A stretch of 64,000 nucleotides of DNA from Montifringilla adamsi (lineage: Eukaryota; Chordata; Aves; Passeriformes; Passeridae). Shown here piece after piece: positions 1 through 13,300 of this stretch; positions within the stretch are counted from its first letter, which is position 1; each line of letters starts with the position of its first letter. Both the position numbers and the translations under genes were made by a program. The stretch spans positions 1,182,345 to 1,246,344 of the forward strand of contig JAGGNK010012003.1 of NCBI GenBank assembly GCA_017590115.1, given 5' to 3'. Under the pieces are notes generated by a model, which did not search any database, had not been told where the DNA came from, and worked only from the letters and a program-made list of their open reading frames with translations.

Positions 1-3000
1 AAGCTGGAGGTTTATTTCCATTATGAAGATGTGAAAGACAACAAGCCTGAGTTTAAACAACACAGCAGAAGGCCCTGTCCATTTCTCCTCCCTTTCTGGA
101 CACTATAAACTCCACCTTTTTCCAAGCCTCTAGACCATCAATGAATCATTTGTTTTCCAGTCCCTGCAGAGCAATTCCTGCAAGGATGGAAAAAGACATA
201 TTCCTGCATGTTTGTGCTCAGTGGTTCTCTTCTCTGGAGAGCTGCAGCATGTGCAAGTCCCACAGCCTGCCTGCTCCTTGTTAGAGACCTCCCAGCATTG
301 CTGCAGAGCCCGGCTGTGAAACACAACCGAGATCTACCTGGCTGTAAACTCCACAGGAGTCTCCAGTTTTTCTGAGGAAGACATGTATGGGAGAGAGAAA
401 GCACAGAAAGGAAGCAAAATCCAGCATTTTCCTCCAAGCAGTCAGCATTCAAAGAGATTTATAACGCAACCCAGAATGTGTTTCCATGATAGCCCGCTCT
501 CGGGGGATAAGGAAAAGCTGACACTGAAATCCCAGTGGTGGACCAAGCAGGAGAACACATACACACATACAAAAAATATGCAGTGGCTCACAACTCTGCC
601 ACACTGCACTGCTGAGCACTCACACACTTCCTACGATGCAGGATCACTGCAGGAGCCTTGGAAGAACCAGCATCTGCACACAGCTGCCAGGGAGGTCGAG
701 TGGGATGCACAGGAATGGGACTGTGATATCCGCACCTTCCCTTGCATAACACCCTAACTAATACCGTGTGGGAAGGGAAATAATTAGCTCTAGCTCAGCC
801 CATACCTGAAGCACACTACATTTATGAAAGGTGGAGGAAAAGTGGGGTTTTGTTATTTTTCCTTCTTTTTCATATATCAACAATATTCCACTTGATTCCA
901 GCTCTAGCAAGCCACATAACACTGAAAGACAACTGTTTCACATTTACAGCCCCCAACAAAACAATAGACAAAAAGCATGTCAGAAAAGCAAGAGAAAGGA
1001 GCTGGGGGAAGGGAGCTGATAACCAGAGCACACTCAGTATTATTGAAGGAATGTTTCTTGGATCGACGGTAATGATGTCATGTTCCATCTTTTAAGAAGC
1101 ATCAGATTCTTACAAAAAGGACATTGTTGTTCAAAAGCAACTGCTGCAATCCCAGAATGCCCTTTTCCCTACATCTGTTAGTCAGAGGGGCTAGGCTTGG
1201 ATAAACCTGCTAATATGGCCAAAAGTCACATGTCCCCGTGAGCGAGCGTGCGTGTGAGAGCCAGCGCGAGGGGAAAACCCTGCGCTCGCAGCTGAGATGG
1301 ATTACAGCCTTCTCCCCCTCCCCAGCGACCCCCCACGCCAAACCAGCCACCAGATTCTTTCTTGGCGTCCTTTCTGAGCATGCCTCTGAAATGTCATCAA
1401 CAGGAACATTTCTTCCTGCAGCTGAAACTCCTACCAGGCCCATTGACAACACACAGAGGCGTGGGATGGGACAGAGCAGAACTCCTCACCTACCGTGCTA
1501 CACCTTAAAATACACTTTTCCCCTTTTATTCTTGAGAACATCAAGAAAAATTTCATTATCTTTATCCTTGGAAATAATTGCTGCTTTGAAATGCATGAGA
1601 AAAAAAAAAACGATTAAGTATTAAAATCTATTTAACAGAACAGTCGCAAACGTGTACATGACACTGTGCTTATCATTTGATCTCCTCAGATGGAGCAGTA
1701 AAAATGCATTAATGTAAATTCCATCCAGAAGAAAGCTTTACACAGTCTCGCTTAATGAAGTGCTCCCATTTTTATGGATGCTACAATATTAAATTCCCTC
1801 TTCTTTTTACCCAGACAACAGGCACTGCCTGCCAAAGCCCAGCACTGCCAGCAGCAGAGCTCTGCCTCCTGCCTTGCAGTAATGACACCTGAATGCTGTG
1901 GGGAAATGGAAAGCAGGAGAAGTGGCACACAAAGCAGCCATTGCATTATTTTAAGTGTATTAAAAATACAGGCGAGACTTAGGATTAAAACAAAAAAATC
2001 AGCCCTACAACTAAACTGCCCTGAAAATTAAATCACATACCAGTAGGCAGCCGGTTTTCTGAAGTACAGTCAAGTTGCACTTGGGTATTTTACATTGTTC
2101 CACCAGTGCAGTCTATTCACTACAGGGTTTTTTGATTGGTGCAGCTATACCGTTAAATACAATTGTTCCCAGTGGATGAGACTGATCATCTCACTTTAGA
2201 TCAGATCAGGCTGGATCCTGGCTCTGGCCAAGGGACAGGCACTTCAAACAGGATATGGCACCCTCTGACTTTGTGTGACTACCTACAGGCCACCTTGCAG
2301 GCTGCTAAAATTAGAAAAAATAAACCCACATTTTTTCCTAAGTGTCACTCATACGAAAAGAAAATATTGCACTGCATAAACACAACTACCAGGACTTCAC
2401 TCTTAACCAGTAAGGTGGTGTAGGAACACGAGAAATATTCAAAGCAAACCAGGCAATAACCAAGGCACAAGACTGGCCCAGCTCTATTTCCACATAGTAG
2501 TCTGAACTCACTACACTTAGTGGCTACCATTACTGGTGTAAATGACACTGACTACAGGCCAAAATGTTTTATCAAATTACTTTCATCTGAACAACTATCA
2601 GTCAGCAGAAACCGCATGCACACATCCACAAAAGTCTATGAATCGATGTTACATCCCTGTAATTATGGCTATATTAAAGGTACACACACACCCCCTGAAC
2701 CTCTGACACAAGAAAACTGAAGATGAGGACGGGATAAGACCTGTTCTCTTTGGAGTTTTCTGCCTCCTGCCATGTCATCTCAAGCTCAAGTTAAGACCCA
2801 CCCCTGTGACTAACATCCCCTGGGATGCTGCAGAGTAGAACAAGCAAAGCTCGAAATGGTCAGTTGCCATAATTAAAGTGCATATTTCAGTCCTATGCTA
2901 CAGAGACCTGAGAGAAATTAAAATCCGTCCACACTGCACTAAACTCTCTGACAGCTGTCAGTGTCACAGATAACCATTTTCAGGTAATACACACCAATGT

Positions 3001-3755
3001 ACTAAGAGAATGTGCTTGGCCTTCCCTGCAGAAGGGAAGGGAATCACACACTAAGATTATCACCTGTCCATATTATTTCTCAAGTTCCCATTCAGACCAA
3101 CTCAATGAGTGACAGTGACTAGAAGGTACTTGGTTACACTAACCATGAGATAGACTAAAGCATTTTCAGTTCCTTAAGAGGGTTCAAAAGTTTGCAGAAA
3201 CCAAATTTCACCACACGCTTGTAGATGATTAGCATCAAAGAGCAGCACGCTTTATCCCTACAAATGACATTTCAAGGAACTAACACATCCAACAAGAATA
3301 TGAGAACCAGAGCTAAACAAATATCATGTGAGCACAAAATGGAAACAACAAACAGATTTCTGCATCCATCATGCTGTGTCTCCCCATTTCACTGGGAACA
3401 AGAACCACACAGATTTCCACAATGGCTACAGAGGCCAACAGGAAAGCTGTCCTCTATTACTGAACTATAAACAAAGTTATTTACAATTTGAGACATAAAT
3501 CTTGTTTTATGTTATAGTCATCTGGTATCCCATACACTTAGCACAGTAACATCTATAAAAACTTCTCTTTGCTGTCAAACATTGCTACACTGTGTTTTTC
3601 CCTCACAGAATATATATGACACTTTAAAAACAAACAAACCAAGCAGGAGACCAGTTACAGCCCCTATGATCATCACAGCTGACAATAACAGCAAAGACTA
3701 AAAAGTGAATATTCAACACAAAAAACTACTGGTTCTTTGCAGATCTTCTTACTCA

Positions 3756-4324
3756 AGTAATAAAATAACAAAAACACCCTTCACACCACTAAAAAACAAC
3801 TCCCCACCACAATATAACTTCATTTAGAAACTGATATTTAGATTTTTTTTTTAAGAATCTGCACTGCTGGTAGTGCAAACAGTTGCTAAATCTTAGTGTA
3901 ATTTTCTCTGGCATGATCTAATGCACAAGCATCAAATAAGATGGGGAATGAGTGTCATCATACAACTATCAAAAATGGGAAAAGGGATTTTCTGTTACTT
4001 GCATATGGGTCAGATCCAGGGAGTGTATGAAGCTGAGAAGTAATAAAACAATAAACAAAAACACCCTTCACGCCACTAAAAAACAACTCCCCACCACAAT
4101 ATAACTTCATTTAGAAACTGATATTTAGATTTTTTTTTTAAGAATCTGCACTGCTGGTAGTGGAAACAGTTGCTAAATCTTAGTGTAATTTTCTCTGGCA
4201 TGATCTAATGCACAAGCATCAAATAAGATGGGGAATGAGTGTCATCATACAACTATCAAAAATGGGAAAAGGGATTTTCTGTTACTTGCATATGGGTCAG
4301 ATCCAGGGAGTGTATGAAGCTGAG
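3756..4324 (+). repeat. Recent tandem duplication, two copies of about 287 bp
   Basis: Copy 1 is about 3756-4037 and copy 2 about 4038-4324. They match over their whole length, including the T-run, GCACTGCTGGTAGTG and the ATATGGGTCAGATCCAGGGA segment. I see only a few differences: two substitutions (CACACC/CACGCC and GTGCAAAC/GTGGAAAC) and a small indel at the left junction. The junction AGCTGAG|AAGTAATAAAA shows that copy 2 follows copy 1 directly. The very high identity means a recent event, a segregating variant or an assembly artefact. Confidence 0.95.
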
Positions 4325-7300
4325 ATTAAATTATCCTCTGAACACACTATTAAAAATTTCCTGAATGGCTTCCAGCTGACACTGAAAATTTCCACAACTA
4401 TCCTAAATATGATAAACTGAAACTATTGAAAGAACTGACTTTCAGTTTTTTCTCTTTTACTTGCAATTACGCCTGAAGTAAGAGCTAGATGGTAAGAATG
4501 CTTAAAGAATGATTAGATTATAAGAACGCTTAAAATAATGAATTTTAAAAGTTTTTCTGCAGTATTGAATACTTGACCTGAAAGCACAAATTCTTTTGGA
4601 AGCAGCAGACAAATCACTCCCCACTTCTATAAACTCAGAATAAAAGCTTGCAAGATAAAAAGGATGAAAGCAGTTTAGATAAAGTAAGAATTTAACCTGG
4701 AATGGGAAGTGGAAGGGCTGTACAGTTCATGGGAGCACAGCAGAAAAGATGATGAAGGTTCAGCATCAGAAGACTTGAACAACCATCAGGCAGTGCTGAT
4801 ATATGTGACTTTAGGAATGATGCCACTTACCCTTGACTTAATTTTATTGTCTGCATTTAAATCAGCCTTTAAAATTTTAGCCTGACAAATTCTATGCATG
4901 GAGCTAACTCACCCAGAAAGATAAAGGGCAGGAATTACCCGCTACAGGTCCTATCACTTTATTTACTGTTCCCAAAAGCCAGGTGCCAGCCAGTGGTGGA
5001 GCCTTTCCACAAGGGCACAGACAGAAGGAGTTCTGTTGGCTCCTCCGAAATTCAGGGAATCTACAGCCAGTGTGATACTGCCAGATCCAAGATTGTACCC
5101 ATCCTTCTGCACAGCTCAGCAAACACAGAGGTCCTTCATGGTTCCTGGGAAAGCACATTCCTGATCACTGCACCACACTCCTCCTTCAGCAAGCTTGTCA
5201 AAACTATATACACTGGTTTTTATTGCTTTGCATTTCTTCAAACCTCTTTTAACCCAGGCTCTGCTCCACCCAGTCAGCCTTTTTTTTTCCCTGTTCTGAC
5301 AAAAGCAGAGTAATTCTCAAGGGCCTTAACATGCTCTGAACACATGGAAGAAGAGTTACTCTGCTCACAGCAGAAGGTGGCTGTTTCCTTGAATAGCTAA
5401 AAATCCGCTTCCTGTCCACCCTCATGACCCCAGGCAGATGGCATCAAGACAGATGTGTTCCAGTGACTGTCACAATGGAAGGTCCATCAGCACCTCAAAC
5501 GTCCCAGAACAGACAGGAATTGCAATCCCTTGACTCATGTAAAACCCCATATCCCAGACTCCTTGTGTACTTGGCTAAGCCTCTCCCACCAAGCTAACAA
5601 CATGTTATTTTTTTTCCCTCCTAGTTCTGCAATTTGGATTTTTTCCTAGAGTGGCAATTAAGGGGAAAAAAAAAACCCAAACCAAAACAAAACCATCCCA
5701 GAAATGGAACAAGAAAAGGTTGGAGAAGCAGCAAGGGGCATTTAACTTCTCCCATGCCCTGCAAAGGGGACCAAGGGCACTCAGGAACATCCCCCTTGGG
5801 ATCCTGCTCACTTACTTTTACCACTTAGTCGTGAGCTGCAGCTCAAACAAAAAAATGCTGACAAAGTAATGAACTTGCCTTTCTCTTAATGATCTTAAAA
5901 TCATTCTTTTCAGTACATTTGTTCTCCACACTGGATCCACCAGGGCTGTCAGTCATTAAGGAAAAGGGAGGTGCAGATGAATGACATTCTACACGAAACT
6001 GTTAGAAAAATGTTAAATACTCAGAAAAATATCCAAAAAGCTGTCACCAAACTGATCATCCTAAAATAATGCCAATTACAAGCAGAACAAAACCACCTGG
6101 AATGGGATGAGCAAACTGGATTGTGGAAGGTACCTGTGGAGCATGGGAAGCACCACTGAGATTCTTTTCCACACTGCTTTTCACTCCAAGCTCATGTACA
6201 TGAGATTCTCCTTTGCTTTCTGCCAGTCTCCAGGGGAAGGGAAAAGACAGAATTATTTCATCTCCAGGTGAGGAGACCCTTCTGCTGCCAAAGCCTGAAG
6301 CAGGTGAGATCTTAGAGCCATGCTGGACACTTCCATCACTTGCCTTACAGCAGCAAGGGAATTTCACATGGTCTCTAACCCCATGTACACCTCTGTAGAA
6401 GTTCTGCTTCCAGCACAGCAACAGAGAACCTTCTCCACAGGAGTTCAGCAAAGAACAGGCATGAAATGCTGTCCCCTTCATCTTTCACATTCCCTCACCC
6501 AGGTATTTCTAGAAGGAATAGATTAGAAGGATAAGATGAATCTGCACCTGGATATTACAGTGAATTCTTGCAATTTTTTTGTCTGTGTGAGCATCTATGT
6601 TCAAACAGGCTTTTCTTCCCCACTCAGTCCTTCTTTCTTCATCTGACAAGGAACAAGCCTACCATTCCTATAAGATTCCCTTTTCAATTTATTTTTGAAA
6701 GATTTCTAAGGAATAGTTCTATCCTGAAAAAACCTCTTTGCAGGCTTTTTTTCTTTCTCTCTCTGCTTTTCTACCTCTGTTTTTTTCTTTCATTATACTT
6801 TTTCACAGAATAGCCTCAGGAAGACACTTTTATGTTCGAGCACTGCTTGCATTTCTCTTATACGTGTACTTGTAGACTCTGTGCCTTACTTTGATTTCCT
6901 CTCAAGATTCTGACACTAAAATGTCCATCATCAACTCCTTGAATTACTTACCCCAGCACACTTTCTGATCCAGCTGAGATGTTCTGCTTGGGTGTTTACT
7001 TTCCAGGAATGTCACTAACGAAAGGGTCAGAAAGTTGTATTTCCCAAACCTTCTCTGACAAGCCCAGGATCTGTGTTTCTGGGCTGGGTGTAAATATTTA
7101 TTTTTAATTATTTCCATAATCTTTCAAGTTTTCTAAGAATTTAAAAGATAACTAACCAGGTAAGTGTGTTCTTGCATTAAAGACTAGATATTCTGAACAA
7201 ACAAATCTCTTCTGACAGGCTTCCTACGTCAGTTATAAGCAAACACAAACATTCCTAACACTACCTATGCTGCTGAAAAGACTAGTTTTGTTAAATGACA

Positions 7301-10300
7301 ATTTTTACAATGTCACTCACACCAAATCTATGACTGACTCTACCACTTAAATAATATATCTAAAAGACAATACCAATGCAGTTGAGAAAAATTAAAGCAA
7401 ACCTTGCTTTTTTTCCCCCCTACTATTTAAAGCAGAATATCCCATAAGATCAAGAAGTGCTCACCATTCCTTGACATGTTCAGCACTAACATCTCCTGGA
7501 TGTCTTTGCTTGTGATAGTTGTGGTACATTTATTAAGAAGGTCAGCTCTAAATTTAGTGATTCCTTAGGCCAGCAAAGCTATGAGGAAGGCAACTGGAAA
7601 AAATGAAATCTTCTGTCCCCCTTCTTTTGCAATTCAGTAAGCTCACAGTCATTGCAAACTCTTTTCCTTTATTAACATAAAGCATCACATTAATTATCAT
7701 TCTGTGAGTGCATCACCTACAGCCAGCTCTCCATGGACACCTCTCTCCAACCAAGGAGCACATGTTATAAGGGACCCAGTGTGGGAGATGCTGTGCTGGC
7801 AGCACACTGGCCAGGAAGAGGTTAGCAAGAGGCCAGTTGATGAGAGTCAATTAAGTCTAGAGGCAAAAATACTGGGAAACTCCAGCTGTCCTTAAAAAAA
7901 ATTAGTCAGATATCCTAATGGGACTTGAGTTTAAAGAAACCTCTTCTTGACCCCTAAGCAATTCTGTCCCAGAACAATAAATAGAGTAAACGTAAGCAAA
8001 TTAGCTATTTTGGATTCAGCATAAATAACTCAGAAATAAGCTACTAAAGCTCACAACATAGATAATTACCCTTGAGAAAAGAAGTAATTAAAAAGTGGCA
8101 GTATCACCATAGTTTTTGAAAAGAGGCCTGAAAGAAAGCAATTCAAAGTCTTTCTGGTCAATCAGTAAAAAAAAAAAAGAAAAAAGAAAAAATGTTTAAA
8201 TTGAGCTTGCAAATGAATTCCCTGGAGTGCAGAAGAACACTCCCACTCCTGCAAGAAGCTGTGTCCAACCCTCCAGTCCACAGGTCAGATTCTTATTTGA
8301 GCAAGTATAAACCTGGCAAAACCGATGCCAGCAGAAAGAACCTGAGGTCGAAAATAAAGCCAAACACAAACAGAAAAATCCAGGAGAACTCTGTGAGATT
8401 CTGCAGGAACAATCTTACAAACCAACAGCGAGAAGCCTCAGGCGGTCACCCAGCCTGACAAAAAGCCACACAGGAGAACAAGGGAACAGGAGAGAAAGTA
8501 AATAACCTGCACAAAGAAGATAACTGGGTATAAGGTAAGGTGCTGTCACAGACCAAGACAGCTGGTCCTTCCACAAACACTTAAATTAAACATTACTGAC
8601 CTATGGGGACGAGTAAGCAGCTGCCCTAAAGTCTGACGTAGCTCCAGAGTGACGTACAGCTTTTGTCACAGCTGCTGTCCCCTTGCAGCAGCTGCTGCTG
8701 CTCCAGAAGCTCCCAACAACGGCTGCAACCAAACTGAACAGAAGAATTAACTGAACTATTAATTAGTGGGAGCAACATGCTAATCACTTGGTGACTGTGC
8801 TGCACTAAGAAGCAGAAAACGAACCATTTATACACTAGACTACATGTCATTAAAAGAACAGAACAACTCAAAAGGATATTCAAAAAGAAGTGGAAAAAGT
8901 ACACAAAATTACTGTGAGAATTAGTCATAGGTGGAGAACAGAATCATCACCTCTGAATTGATACAAAACTAAAAAAAGCAAGAGGTCAGATAATAATTAC
9001 ATGACATTTTGAACAAGAGAAAAGGCTCTTGCAACCAGAGTGACCACAGATCATGTGTGAATCCAGCATAATATCTGCACTTAAGATCTGGATGGGAGGG
9101 AAAGGTACATGACATGTTTTATTTAGGGCAGCTGACAGCATCAAAAAGTACACAGGAACCTTAAAAAAGAGTATGAACGAGCAACAAGACAGAGATGAAA
9201 GGTCAAAAAGTAAAGAACCATAAAGCAAACATCTACTCTTAAACGAAACATAACTCAGGAGCTGAGCCTGCTGCAGAAAACTCAGCAGAAATTACTGCAC
9301 AATTATGCCAAAAACAATGTCAGACTGTATTTTTTTTAAAAACAAGATGAATCAATGAGAAAAATAATACAGAATTTCTGACAGTATTTGAAGAAGACTC
9401 TGCCATGGCTGGAGATTATTCTTCATTCACATACAGCAGTAAAATGGAAGTACAGTAAAAAAAGCATTAGAAATGGGAAGTTGCAAATTCCTAAAAAAAC
9501 AAACTGAGCTTGAGCAGAAAAAGTGTAAGAGTAGTTAAAAACCATAAATAAGGTCATGATAAGTGCTCAGACTTCAAAAACATAGGGAGAAGCCATAAAC
9601 TGTAAGAGCAACATGTGTATAACAGAGCGAAGGAATTCAACCAATCAAGGTATAAAGAGCAAAATTAACCTGCAGAAATGACTGTGAGGCACTGAGCCCA
9701 AGAGACAGAAACACTGCATTTTAAACCAGACTTTTACATGAGTAAGAACATCCACAGTCAGGTCAGGTAAGGTATTCCTGGATGCTCCTGGCACTACTTT
9801 TGAAGTTGTCACCACTGCCAGGGACAGCAGATAGGACCAGACAGGCGAGGTACCAGAACCTGGATGACAATTTTTATGCCGCTATACTTCTAGGGTCAAA
9901 CAAGCACCATCAAAACACACCTTGCTATGAAAAAGGTCAAATTCTCTTAACACAGGATTTTATAAAATTCAGGATTACTGTCATAAATAGAAAAAAAGGT
10001 TTATTGAAAAGCTGCAGGGAAATAAGGAGAGGTTCTAGGAAGGTGCATGTGTGAGATGGCCCTTCAGCACTGGGCACAGGCAGAGAAGCCCTGTCAGAAC
10101 AGATGACCAGTGAAAGATTATTCTGTTCTTTAGGAATGACCAACCCATTGCAGCACAAAGACACTGGCAGTGCAACAAAGATTTATAGCTGCTTACCTAT
10201 GTCAGTAACTTAAAGCACATTCAAAAAGGGGTTCACTTATTTCAGCTTCAAAAGAGTTTAAAACCTTTTATAGCTGTTAAATCTGTGCTACCAGATTATC

Positions 10301-13300
10301 TGTGCCCATAAATGGGGTAGCTTTAATGAGCAATTATGTCACACGTTTCTAGAGCCCGTGAGCACCTCCTTTCCTGCTGGAATTCCCCAAAGTCACAGCA
10401 ATTTGTTTTACTCCAGCTCAGGTTATTTTTTTTCCAGTCTTCACATGACTAAGCAGAACCATTTCCTACACAACATACAACAAGGGGAAGAGGCAAACAA
10501 CCAAAACCAAACAAAACCAAATTTTTTAAATACCCTTTTTTTATTATTCTACCTACTAGAAGAAATGCCTCTCCACCGGTTTCTGCAAGGTCTGAATCCC
10601 TTCTCTTTATGCTTTTCACTTAAAACAAAAAATAGTTCTCAGTACGTATTAAGATAACAAGCATAACCTTTTAATTTTATGAGTTTTATCTGCTTTCATG
10701 GGGAAAATGATCATTTCAACTAATACACAAAACAATTTGTGGCTCAGATATACAGAGTATGGCTCAATGGAATTGTTAAGATCACAGTAACGAAGGTCCA
10801 ATTAAGTCCTGCTCCTGCTATTTTAAGCAACTTTATAACAGAATCCAATCGTCAAACAATAACCAACTCCTGAGAACTTCTCAAAACCACTACTCTGATT
10901 ACAAGGCTGCTCCAGAACCCCACTCCTATTTTGATTAGGAACCAATTTAAGATTAAGAACTGATTAAGACTGATTTACAGATTTATTACTCTTAAGTTTA
11001 CACTGCCTTACTCTTTTTCCCACACCAGCATTAAAGAGTTCCCTTTTCAATACTGAGAGCTAAGCACAAGGAGAGATGGAACACTGTCCCCTTAAGTCTG
11101 TTAGCTGAAAAAAGCCAGTTTTGTCTCTCTTTATGACGCAGGAGAGAGCACTGACTTCCCAGACCATCCTAACAGCCCTTCCTCACATCTGTCCCAAATG
11201 AAGCTTTTCTTTTCTTTAAATCCTCCATCACTATTTTCCACATCTGCTTATTTCCTAGATATGTAGCACTACATTTTAAAAATCACCATGGTATCAAGGG
11301 ATATATTCAAGTCTTTTGCATCTTTCCATTTCTAACCAATAAGCCATATTTTTCTATTTCATATCTTTTTATATAATAATGTATCTTTCTATATTCAGTA
11401 TGTTATTATATACTTGCTAGTGCATGACCATTCACTTTGCACCATTCCATTCAGGTCTCCATACTGCAAATCCTCCAGCTCATTCAGTCCTGCCAGACAC
11501 TCCAGTCCTCCTCTGGATTGAAAATGTCTCCTATCTCTGCACAGCAAATTCCATTAACACAGTCCTTTCACATGTATTTCAAGACTAAAACACCACTTAA
11601 AACTGTCTGAAGACTGGACCTTGAAAAGTTAGCAGCAGCTTCCCTCCAGCCCAGTTTCCCCACTAGGACCAAGTCAACCTTACACCATCACACTATGCTT
11701 GGCTTCAAGAAATCTCCACCATGCTGCTGTGCCCTGCGGTCCTGACCCACACCTACATGGGATGGACTGTACTGGCAGTACTCATCCAGCCTGGACACTG
11801 CTTGCTCCACCAGCTCTCCAGCAACCATGTCCTGTTGAGGATAATCCTCATAACCCAACTGTCCCTAGCCATGGGAAACACTGCAGAAATGATTTTTAAA
11901 ATCATACATGTGAGTACGAATGTAAAACATATCCTTGCTGCAGATGGAGGAGGGTATCAGAAGTGTGCAAGAACCACAATCCTTTCCACTCCCTATGTCA
12001 ACAGCTGCCCCCATTCCTGCCTGACACTCCCAAGGATGCTCTTGCTCCCTCATCATCTTCCCCAGCTGCTATGGCTGGGCAAGACCTCACCATCACCAAA
12101 CTGCTGCAATAAACACAGCAGCTTCTGGCACAGACTTTACCAGGTACCAGCACTGCCCCAAATCCACCTAGACAAGGCACCAACAGTGGGGAGGGGAAAA
12201 CTGGTTGTGTGACGCTGGGAATGAGTTCCACATCCATGGCTCAGCCAGCCCTGGCCTCTGAGCAAGGAGGGAGGCAGGAGCCAGAGCAGAGGGCAGCAGC
12301 AGCCTGCTCCCACCCCACATGCTCTGGTCTGTCCAGCCAGCATCTGTCCTGCACTTCAGCAGCTGGGTGAGAACAGAGACCTCCCCATCCTGGCACAGAA
12401 GGAAGATACATGGTCTGTTTACCCAGAATTTTTGGGCATGTCTGCTGAAATTCCAAAACCCCAGAAGATTTGTTGTAGAAGCTCTGATGCCACTTTCACA
12501 TAGGAACACACATCCTGGCAGTGGGAAATGAGACTGAAGCAGGAGAAGTTTGTAAGGGCCTGCATCCCAAATTCTGGTAGTCACAGGTTTGCGTGCTACA
12601 TTACAGCTGTTCTGATTGCTGACATCTCATCTCTTATGTACTTATATACCCATTACCATAGTAACCAAATTCCTCAGAACATATAATGCAATTTTTGTAT
12701 CTGGTGTATTAGAACAAAATTATTAAGGTTACAAAGGCAAGCATTCCAAAATTAGAAAGTGTCAGAATTCAGACTGCCATCTCCCTTGCCAACCCAGCTT
12801 CTTTTGCTGCCTCCCTCCCCATCTCCCAGGCTCCCAAGTCACCTCTTCTGCAAACCTCCAGCTCCAGTTCTCCATCAGCTTCAGCTCCTTTCTCTCTGAC
12901 CCCTCTGCAGTCCCAGTTTCACTGTACTCTGTCCTGACATATTCTTATCTCTCCCCTCTCATCTGACTTTTATACCTCCTGCATTCACACCAGGCATTTT
13001 CCTCCTCCACACTGCCTGAGTGCTCTCCAGGAATGATTCACCGAACACAGGACATATTCCTGACAGTCTAGGAACTGGAAACAAGAGGAGCCTCTCTTGC
13101 AGGAAAAAGTCCTTCTGATCTCTCCTAGTCCAGGGCTGGAGCATCTTCTGCTGCTCTCTAGGGATAACTGCCTGCTCCAGCACTAGGAGCTGCAAAATGC
13201 CTCCGCAACACTCAGTGCTGCTTCACCCTCTTATTGGCACTGCACTGCAAACATGGGTCCCACTGGGGAATATGCCCCCATTTAAGGAAGTGCTTGGCAA

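Noticed and set aside
11721..12212. 163-codon + strand frame, with an overlapping 138-codon - strand frame at 12168-12584
   Set aside because: Both strands are open in a locally GC-richer stretch. There is no domain, no family resemblance and no supporting splice or promoter signals.
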